Source: T1Sed10-49 sp046498405 (GTDB taxonomy: Bacteria; Actinomycetota; Nitriliruptoria; Euzebyales; Egibacteraceae). Taken from it: DNA of 48,250 nt. This document shows, piece after piece, positions 42,712 through 48,250 of this stretch. The stretch covers positions 1-48,250 of the forward strand of contig JAWOAS010000211.1 of the NCBI GenBank assembly GCA_046498405.1. Reading direction: 5' to 3'. The notes beneath the pieces were generated by a model. That model saw only the letters and a list, made by a program, of their open reading frames with translations. It was not told where the DNA came from and made no database searches. A program made the position numbers and the translations under genes. The first letter of the stretch is position 1; each line of letters starts with the position of its first letter.

Positions 42712-43167
42712 CTAGCCGTCGAACGTGCTCGGGCGCACGACGAGCACGGGTGCCTTGGCGTGGCGAGCGACCTGCTCGGAGACCGAGCCGAGGAGCAGCC
42801 CGGAGAAGCCGCCGCGGCCACGGGAGCCGACGACGACGAGGTCGGCGTCGTTCGAGCGCTCGACGAGCGCGCGGGAGGCACGCCGGTCAGCGATGACGTT
42901 CCATTCGACCTTGACGTCGGAGAGGTCGACCTCGAGCCCCTCGAGCCACGTGCCGAGCTGGTCGTTGGCCCGGTCGCGGGCCTTCTCGACGTCCTTCGTC
43001 GTCTCGCCCCGGTCGGGGCTGACCGGGAAGGCGGACCGCGGCTCGGGCGGCGGGAAGGCGTAGACGACCTCGAGCGTGCCGTCGCGCCACCTCGCCTCCT
43101 CCGCCGCGCGCTCAAGGGCCTGCACCGAGGCCGGTGAGGCATCGACTCCTACGAGGACTCTGGCCAT
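42712..43167 (-). CDS. Universal stress protein (UspA family)
   Basis: 151 residues with the ATP-binding signature VGSRGRGGFSGLLLGSVS (G-x2-G-x9-G-Ser) and the usual VLVGVDASPASVQALERA N-terminus. It lies 19 nt after the BCCT carrier gene on the same strand and the pair ends at the hairpin, so both are probably in one osmotic or stress-responsive operon. Confidence 0.93.
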   Translation of the reverse strand: MARVLVGVDASPASVQALERAAEEARWRDGTLEVVYAFPPPEPRSAFPVSPDRGETTKDVEKARDRANDQLGTWLEGLEVDLSDVKVEWNVIADRRASRALVERSNDADLVVVGSRGRGGFSGLLLGSVSEQVARHAKAPVLVVRPSTFDG

Positions 43168-43186
43168 GGGTTCGCTCGTCCCTCCG

Positions 43187-44866
43187 CTAGCTCGTCGTGC
43201 CGTCGTCGGGCTCGCCGAGGCGCTCGGCCGCGGCGGTCAACTCGGGGTCCTCGACCCCCTCGGGGTACGCCTCCTCGCCGTCGCCGACGAACGGTTGCTC
43301 GGGGATGTCCTCGATCGACACGCCCTTGCGCTCGGCGCGCAGGCCCTTCCACAGCCCCGCGACGACGAAGAGCAGCACGACGGTGAACGGCAGCCCCGTG
43401 GCCACCGCCCCGGCCTGCAAGGCGCTGAGCGCGAGGTCGCCTCCGGCGTAGAGCAGGATCGCCGCGACGAAGCCCTCGCTCAGGGCCCAGAACACGCGGG
43501 TCGGGATCGGCGGGTTGGGGTTGCCACCCGTCGAGAGGATGTCGATGACGAAGGAGCCCGAGTCCGAGCTCGTGACGAAGAAGAAGACGATGACGAGGAT
43601 CGCCACGACCGCGGTGACGTTGAAGAGCGGGAAGCTCTCGAGCATCGCGAACATCGCGACGGACTCGCCGGCGTTCTCGATGGCGCCCCAGATGTCGGCG
43701 GCGCCGCTGGCCTGCACGTCGATCGCGGTGTTGCCCATGACGGTGAACCACAGGAACGACACGAGCGTCGGCACGAGCAGGACACCGAGGACGAACTCGC
43801 GGATCGTGCGGCCGCGGGAGATGCGGGCGATGAACATCCCGACGAAGGGCGCCCAGGAGATCCACCAGGCCCAGTAGAAGAGCGTCCACGCGCCGAGGAA
43901 GCCATCGAGGTCGTCGTCGGCGTAGGTGCCACTCGCGAAGATGAGCCGGAAGAAGTCCTGCAGGTAGTTGCCGAGGTTCTCGACGTAGCCCGAGATGAGC
44001 ATGACCGTCGGCCCGACCGCGGCGACGAAGAGCAGGAGCAGCCCGGCGAGCACGAGGTTGGTCTGCGACAGCAGGCGGATGCCCTTGTCGAGCCCGCTGA
44101 CGACCGAGATCGTCGCCGCGGCGGTGATGACGGCGATGATCGCCATCTGGATCCCGATCGACTGCCCGATGCCGAAGACGTAGTCGAGGCCGGCGTTGAC
44201 CTGCATCGCCCCGAGGCCGAGGGAGACCGCGACGCCGACGAGGGTGCCGAGGACCGCGAGGATGTCGACGGCGTTGCCGATCGGGCCGTAGATGCGGTCG
44301 CCGATGAGCGGGTAGAAGGCCGCGCGCACCGTCAGCGGCAGGTTGTGGCGGAAGCCGAAGTAGGCGAGCGAGAGCGCGAGGACCGCGTACATCGCCCAGG
44401 GGCCGATCCCCCAGTGGTGGTAGGTCCACACCATCGCGTCGGCGGCCGCGGCCATCGTCTCGGCGTCCTCGGCGGGCGGTGTCATGTAGTGCCACATCGG
44501 CTCGGCCACACCCCAGAAGAGCAGGCCGATGCCCATCCCGGCGCTGAAGAGCATCGCGAACCACGTCGCGTAGGAGTAGTCCGGGCGGGAGTCGTCGGGG
44601 CCGAGGCGCACCTTCGCGTTGCGGCCCAGGACGAGCGTGAGGCAGAAGACGATGAAGACCGCGATGCCGGTGATGAACAGCCACCCGAAGTTGTCGGTGA
44701 TGAAGGCCAGGACGTCACCGAGCACCTCGTTGGCGGTCTCGGTGAAGACCGCCCCCCACGTCACGAAGGCGACGATGAGCGTGGCGGAGACGCCGAACAC
44801 CACCGGGTGGATCTGCTGCAGGACCGACTGCTTCTCGCTCGACGCGTGCTGCTCCGTCGTTGCCAT
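43187..44866 (-). CDS. BCCT-family osmolyte transporter
   Basis: A 559-residue, 12-TM secondary carrier of betaine, choline or carnitine. Family signatures are GMGIGLLFWGVAEPMWHY (110-127) and the aromatic box region WWISWAPFVGMFIARISRG. N- and C-terminal cytoplasmic tails are charged (LTAAAERLGEPDDG at the end). Substrate and coupling ion cannot be fixed. Start ATG 44866 with AGAGGA upstream; a leader of about 130 nt runs from the operator-bearing promoter. Confidence 0.94.
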   Translation of the reverse strand: MATTEQHASSEKQSVLQQIHPVVFGVSATLIVAFVTWGAVFTETANEVLGDVLAFITDNFGWLFITGIAVFIVFCLTLVLGRNAKVRLGPDDSRPDYSYATWFAMLFSAGMGIGLLFWGVAEPMWHYMTPPAEDAETMAAAADAMVWTYHHWGIGPWAMYAVLALSLAYFGFRHNLPLTVRAAFYPLIGDRIYGPIGNAVDILAVLGTLVGVAVSLGLGAMQVNAGLDYVFGIGQSIGIQMAIIAVITAAATISVVSGLDKGIRLLSQTNLVLAGLLLLFVAAVGPTVMLISGYVENLGNYLQDFFRLIFASGTYADDDLDGFLGAWTLFYWAWWISWAPFVGMFIARISRGRTIREFVLGVLLVPTLVSFLWFTVMGNTAIDVQASGAADIWGAIENAGESVAMFAMLESFPLFNVTAVVAILVIVFFFVTSSDSGSFVIDILSTGGNPNPPIPTRVFWALSEGFVAAILLYAGGDLALSALQAGAVATGLPFTVVLLFVVAGLWKGLRAERKGVSIEDIPEQPFVGDGEEAYPEGVEDPELTAAAERLGEPDDGTTS

Positions 44867-44991
44867 CAGGCGTCCTCTCTGGTCGTGCGGGACCACGCGT
44901 CAACGCCCCGTGCAGCGTGGGAGTGGCCCTCGTGCGCGTCACCGCCACGCGTGGACCTCGAGACGCGCGACATGGACCGCCGGACAGGATG

Positions 44992-45031
44992 GTTCGCCGA
45001 ACGACCTTAGCGAACGTTCGCGAGTGCGCAA
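44992..45031 (-). promoter_or_regulatory. Promoter with two palindromic operators for the BCCT-usp operon
   Basis: Read on the minus strand: TTGCGC (45031-45026), a 16-nt spacer containing the perfect 12-bp palindrome GCGAACGTTCGC (45010-45021), then TAAGGT (45009-45004). A second palindrome, GTTCGcCGAAC (44992-45002), covers the expected start point near 44997. Both use the half-site CGAAC/GTTCG. The layout is that of a dimeric repressor, for example of TetR type. The 280-nt gap to the next gene (44867-45146) holds nothing else that I can name. Confidence 0.65.
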
Positions 45032-45146
45032 GGCGCCGGTCACCGCGCAGCCGGGTCGCCCACGTCCGTCACCGCGTCGCGGCGGGCCCTCGGCCCCTCG
45101 TGCGCCCAGCGCGCAGCAGCCCGGCGGGCAGCCGGTCGGTGGGCGC

Positions 45147-46517
45147 TCAGGCGACGTGGCGGTGCTCGGCGAAGAACGCCGCCTCCTCGCGGCCGAGCGG
45201 CGTCGCGGCAGGCGCGCCCTCGCTGAGCTCGGCCATGATGCGGTGCCAGTTGGCCGTCGGCTCGAAGCGCGCGAGCAGGGAGTTCACCCCGAAGGTGATG
45301 CGGTTGAGCAGGAGGTACTCCGCGGGCATCGCGAGCTGGTGCAGGGTCGCGCGGTACGGGCTGTCGGGGCTCGAGCTCGCCGCGACGACGCGCCGGGCGT
45401 ACTCCGGGGTGTAGGTGGTGGGCGCGTCGTCGATCATCGGCTCGCGCAGGAGCTGGAACCAGGCCAGGGCGACGTCGAGGTCGGCGGCGGAGCCTTCGGG
45501 CATGAGCCCGGCGGCGCGCATCGCGCGGCCGAGCTCGGCGGGGTCCTCGGCGGCCACGGCGCGGTGCACCGCCTGCAGGCGGTCGCGGGCCTCGCGGCTG
45601 AAGGCCCTCGACGACCCGTAGTCGAGGAAGGCGACGCTGCCGTCGTCGCAGAAGACGAAGTTGCCGGGGTGGGGATCGGAGTTGAAGATCCGGAAGCGGT
45701 AGAGCGAGCCGAAGACGAAGCGGAAGATGATCTCCCCGTAGCGGTCGCGCTCCTCGCGGCTGGCCGAGGCCCGCATCTCGGAGAAGCGCTGGCCGGCGAC
45801 GTACTCGCTCACGAGCACGCGCGGGCGGGCGAGGGCGTCGATGACGCGCGGCACGCGGATGAACGGGTGGCCGTCGTAGCGCTCGGCGAACGCGCGCTGG
45901 TAGCGGGCCTCCTCCTGGTAGTCGAGCTCGGCGAGCACCCGCGCGCGCAGCTCCTCGAGGAGCTCGCGGGCGTCGACCTCGGGGGCGACGAGGCGGGCGA
46001 GGCGGGCGAGACTGTCGACGTTGGCGAGGTCGGCCTCGACAGCCTCGGCGATGCCGGGGTGCTGGACCTTGACGACGACCTCGGTGCCGTCGGCGAGCGC
46101 GGCGCGGTGGACCTGGCCGATCGAGGCCACGGCGAAGGGCTCGCGGTCCCAGCGCGCGAAGACCTCCCCGGGCGGCGCACCGTACTCCTCGGCGACGGTC
46201 GCCTCGATCGTCGCGGTGTCGGTGGGCGGGGCGGCGTCGGCCAGGGCCGCGAGCCGCTGCTGGTAGACCTCGCTCATCTCGACGTCAAGGTCGACGTCGA
46301 CGTAGCTCAGCAGCTGGCCGAGCTTCATCGCCGCGCCCTTCATCGACCCGAGGTGGGCGAGGACGGCCTCGGCGACGTCGGCGTGGGCCGACGCCGCGGC
46401 CTCGGCGTCACCACGCCGGTCGGCGCGGCGGGCCGACCAGAGCTTCGAGCCGGCCCGTGCCGACAGCGAGGCGAGCCGGGCGGTGCGGGCGGCACGGCCG
46501 CCGAGGGTGGTGCTCAT
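45147..46517 (-). CDS. AarF/ABC1/UbiB-family atypical kinase
   Basis: 456 residues. Family motifs: GAAMKLGQLLSY (the KxGQ motif), FAVASIGQVHRAAL (Ala-rich nucleotide loop), VVVKVQHPGI with the ATP lysine, DPHPGNF and FLDYGSS (DFG-like). The group is tied to quinone or lipid metabolism; no quinone-pathway gene adjoins it. Start ATG 46517 with GGAGGAGG upstream; open frame above this has no fold. Confidence 0.92.
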   Translation of the reverse strand: MSTTLGGRAARTARLASLSARAGSKLWSARRADRRGDAEAAASAHADVAEAVLAHLGSMKGAAMKLGQLLSYVDVDLDVEMSEVYQQRLAALADAAPPTDTATIEATVAEEYGAPPGEVFARWDREPFAVASIGQVHRAALADGTEVVVKVQHPGIAEAVEADLANVDSLARLARLVAPEVDARELLEELRARVLAELDYQEEARYQRAFAERYDGHPFIRVPRVIDALARPRVLVSEYVAGQRFSEMRASASREERDRYGEIIFRFVFGSLYRFRIFNSDPHPGNFVFCDDGSVAFLDYGSSRAFSREARDRLQAVHRAVAAEDPAELGRAMRAAGLMPEGSAADLDVALAWFQLLREPMIDDAPTTYTPEYARRVVAASSSPDSPYRATLHQLAMPAEYLLLNRITFGVNSLLARFEPTANWHRIMAELSEGAPAATPLGREEAAFFAEHRHVA

Positions 46518-46624
46518 TGCGGGCGTCCTCCTCCAGCGATCGCCACCGGCCTGCCCTTGCGTGCGAATCACTGCTGAAGTGTGCGTCGGCCGCGCCGAGC
46601 CCAAACCGCGACCCGGGCGGCCGT

Positions 46625-46674
46625 GGGCGCACGCACGGCGCGGCGTGCACGGTGACAACGGGCGCACGCACGGC
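46625..46674. repeat. 15-bp direct repeat upstream of the AarF-type gene
   Basis: GGGCGCACGCACGGC occurs at 46625-46639 and 46660-46674, 35 bp start to start, within the 208-nt gap between the kinase start and the oxidoreductase stop. Possibly a regulator-binding pair; no -10 is clear here. Confidence 0.6.
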
Positions 46675-46725
46675 AGGGCGCGCCCGCGGCCCGCGCCCCG
46701 ACCCCTCCCGCAGGGCCCCGTCGAG

Positions 46726-47694
46726 CTACGGCAGGAGCAGCACCTTGCCGGTCGTCGCGCGGGCCTCGAGGCGACGGTGCGCCTCGGCAGCGTCGCCGAG
46801 CGGATGGGTCTCGCCGATCCGCACGTCGAGGGCGCCGCTGGCCACGGCGTCGAAGAGCTCGCCGGCGCGCCAGGCCAGCTCCTCGCGCGTGGCGATGTGG
46901 TGGGCGAGGTTGGGACGGGTCAGGAAGAGCGACCCGCCCTGGTTGAGCCGCTGGGGGTCGACCGGCGCCACCGCGCCGCTCGACTGGCCGTAGAGCACGA
47001 GCATGCCCCGGGGCGCGAGGCAGGACAGCGAGGCCTCGAACGTCGCCTGGCCCACCGAGTCGTAGGCGACGTCGACCCCGCGGCCCTCGGTGAGGCGCGC
47101 GACCTCCTCGGCGACGTCGGCCTCGTCGTAGCGGATGACCTCCCCCGCCCCGGCGGCTCGGGCGATCTCGGCCTTGGCCGCCGTCGAGACCGTCGCGAGC
47201 ACGCGCGCGCCGCGGGCCACGGCGAGCTGGGTCAGCAGCAGTCCGACCCCGCCGGCACCGGCGTGGACGAGCGCGACGTGACCGGGCGCGAGCGGGAAGG
47301 TCGAGGCGGTGAGGTAGTGCGCGGTGAGGCCCTGGAGCATGAGCGCCGCCGCGGTCTCGAGGGCGACGCCCTCGGGCACGGTGACGAGGCGCTCGGCGGG
47401 GACGACCTGCTGCTCGGCGTAGGCCCCGGGGGCGAAGCCGTGCGCGACGCGGTCGCCCACCGCGAGCCCGTCGACCCCCTCGCCGAGGGCCTCGACGGTG
47501 CCGGCGGCCTCCATGCCCGGCACGAACGGCACGGCGAGGGGGTAGGCCCCGGTGCGGTGGTAGACGTCGATGAAGTTCACGCCGGCGGCGGCCACCCGCA
47601 GTCGCACCTCGCCCGGTGCGGGCTCGGGGGTGGGGACCTCGGCGAGGCGCAGGGCCTCGGGCCCTCCGGGCTCGCGGACCTCGATCGCGCGCAT
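46726..47694 (-). CDS. Quinone oxidoreductase (zeta-crystallin-like MDR)
   Basis: 322 residues of the medium-chain dehydrogenase family. Features: MRAIEVREPGGPEAL start, AAGVNFIDVYHRTGAYP, PGMEAAGTV, HAGAGGVGLLLTQLA (NADPH Rossmann motif) and a C-terminal RLEARATTGKVLLLP. No zinc-binding cysteines, so it is the zinc-free NADPH:quinone type. Start ATG 47694 with GGAGGG upstream; in-frame sequence further upstream is antisense to the small neighbour gene. Confidence 0.93.
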   Translation of the reverse strand: MRAIEVREPGGPEALRLAEVPTPEPAPGEVRLRVAAAGVNFIDVYHRTGAYPLAVPFVPGMEAAGTVEALGEGVDGLAVGDRVAHGFAPGAYAEQQVVPAERLVTVPEGVALETAAALMLQGLTAHYLTASTFPLAPGHVALVHAGAGGVGLLLTQLAVARGARVLATVSTAAKAEIARAAGAGEVIRYDEADVAEEVARLTEGRGVDVAYDSVGQATFEASLSCLAPRGMLVLYGQSSGAVAPVDPQRLNQGGSLFLTRPNLAHHIATREELAWRAGELFDAVASGALDVRIGETHPLGDAAEAHRRLEARATTGKVLLLP

Positions 47695-47745
47695 CTTGCC
47701 CTCCTGGGGACGAGTCGGGTCCCGGCACGGCCGGGTGGGGTGGCG

Positions 47746-47752
47746 TAGCGTA
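47746..47752. promoter_or_regulatory. Shared divergent -10 heptamer TAGCGTA
   Basis: Reads TAGCGT on the plus strand and TACGCT on the minus strand. It lies 55 nt before ATG 47807 (plus) and 52 nt before ATG 47694 (minus), so one element may serve both genes. Confidence 0.5.
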
Positions 47753-47806
47753 CCGGGAACCCTGCTGGCGACGGCAGGCCCCGGGGAGCACCGGAAGGGC
47801 TGCGCG

Positions 47807-48067
47807 ATGGTGATCCTCGCAGACGGGACCTGGCAGGTCGGCGAGGCCGGCAGCGTGAGCTTCCACGTCGAGGACGGGGCCCTGCGCCTCGTCGAGGTCG
47901 CCACCAACCCCGGGTGGACGATGCAGGTCGACGCCGGCGGTGGCCGCAGCGTCGACGTCGGCTTCCGCCGCGGCGACATGACCTGGGACGTCGAGGCCGA
48001 GCTCGCCGGCTCCGGGCGCCTGGCCATCGAGACCGAGCTCGCGCTCGAGGGGCCCTACCCCGGCTAG
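47807..48067 (+). CDS. Small protein of unknown function
   Basis: 86 residues, rich in beta-type sequence: VILADGTWQVGEAGSVSFHV, DGALRLVEVATNPGWTMQVD, a Gly-rich turn and DMTWDVEAELAGSGRLAIET. No signal peptide or membrane segment. GGAAGGG lies 8 nt before the ATG and the TAGCGT promoter lies upstream, which supports a real gene. No family recognised. Confidence 0.6.
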   Translation: MVILADGTWQVGEAGSVSFHVEDGALRLVEVATNPGWTMQVDAGGGRSVDVGFRRGDMTWDVEAELAGSGRLAIETELALEGPYPG

Positions 48068-48068
48068 C

Positions 48069-48172
48069 GGCGCTGGCTCACGCCGCCGGCCAGCCTCGCC
48101 GGCTCACCGCGCCGGCTCACCCCGCCCGCTCGCCTCGCCCGCTCACCCCGCCGGCTCGCCCCGCCGGCTCAC
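48069..48172. repeat. 13-bp tandem repeat, eight degenerate copies
   Basis: Unit close to CCCGCCGGCTCAC. The copies run without gaps from 48069 to 48172 and fill the space between the small-protein stop and the stop of the next, convergent gene; the TCA of the last copy is that gene's stop codon on the minus strand. Confidence 0.85.
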
Positions 48173-48250
48173 GGGCCGGCGTCGTCGTGGCGCTCGAGCC
48201 CGGCGGGGTGGGCGACGACGATCTGGGCGACCCCGTCGCGCGAGCCGATG
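48169..48250 (-). CDS. C-terminal end of an unidentified gene (partial)
   Basis: Minus-strand frame open to the window edge, ending in GSRDGVAQIVVAHPAGLERH, DDAGP and TGA. Codon bias (third base G or C, balanced hydrophobic and charged residues) fits a real gene, but 26 residues do not identify a family. Confidence 0.45.
   Translation of the reverse strand, partial: IGSRDGVAQIVVAHPAGLERHDDAGP

Noticed and set aside
48069..48172. CRISPR-like repeat array at the right edge
   Set aside because: Units are 13 bp, degenerate and without spacers, so this is a simple tandem repeat.

Overview
The window is very G+C-rich DNA with almost all third codon positions G or C, GTG and occasional TTG starts, strong Shine-Dalgarno sequences and frequent 1-4 nt gene overlaps (ATGA, GTGA, TGATG). 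With the gene content (universal stress protein, BCCT carrier, stand-alone 5'-3' exonuclease, SARP-type regulator, GH65/phosphoglucomutase, proteasome-free generalist metabolism), this points to a chromosomal segment of a free-living actinobacterium, probably of a deep or little-studied lineage; no marker here fixes the class. No tRNA, rRNA, CRISPR, phage or IS element was seen. The first ~70 bases are AT-rich and unlike everything after them, so the window may begin at a contig end.

Layout. 0-4.2 kb: C-terminal part of a repeat lipoprotein, a GH13 alpha-glucosidase, a pseudouridine-phosphate glycosidase homologue that lacks the catalytic lysine, and an aldo/keto reductase. 4.5-8.8 kb: a complete proline-catabolism unit (Na+/proline symporter, proline dehydrogenase, P5C dehydrogenase). 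8.8-20.3 kb: exonuclease, SDR, a soluble three-PAS hybrid histidine kinase, a small membrane protein, aminopeptidase N, acetamidase/formamidase, and a single-chain beta-phosphoglucomutase/GH65 phosphorylase fusion. 20.3-23.2 kb: a small module made of a secreted protein, an alpha/beta-hydrolase fused to a SARP (winged helix + BTAD) regulator, and a cupin. Heptamer direct repeats with an 11-bp period precede both the secreted protein and the cupin gene, as expected for SARP operators. This is the most interesting possible new system.

23.2-39.7 kb is a hydrogen-metabolism island with two complete cytoplasmic [NiFe]-hydrogenases. One is a group 3d NAD-linked Hox enzyme (hoxEFUYH plus protease hoxW, minus strand, followed by dodecin). 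The other is a group 3b NAD(P)-linked enzyme (beta, CNB-fold protein, gamma, small, large, protease, plus strand). Between them lie the shared Fe(CN)2CO cofactor genes hypC, a second variant hypC, hypD, hypE (plus) and hypF (minus). HypA and HypB, needed for nickel insertion, are not in the window. Each enzyme has its own C-terminal protease gene, and both large subunits still carry the C-terminal peptide.

39.7-48.2 kb: pyrrolidone-carboxylate peptidase, an SRPBCC protein with an overlapping leader ORF, a DUF4126-like membrane protein, SixA-type phosphatase, protein-L-isoaspartate methyltransferase, a BCCT osmolyte carrier with a universal stress protein (two-gene operon with a palindromic operator and a strong terminator), an AarF/UbiB-type kinase, a quinone oxidoreductase, a small orphan protein, a 13-bp tandem repeat and the tail of one more gene. 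A -10 element of the form TAnnnT (TAGCCT, TACGCT, TAGGCT, TAGGAT, TAAGGT) precedes many genes, often only 6-8 nt before the start codon, so leaderless transcription looks common.
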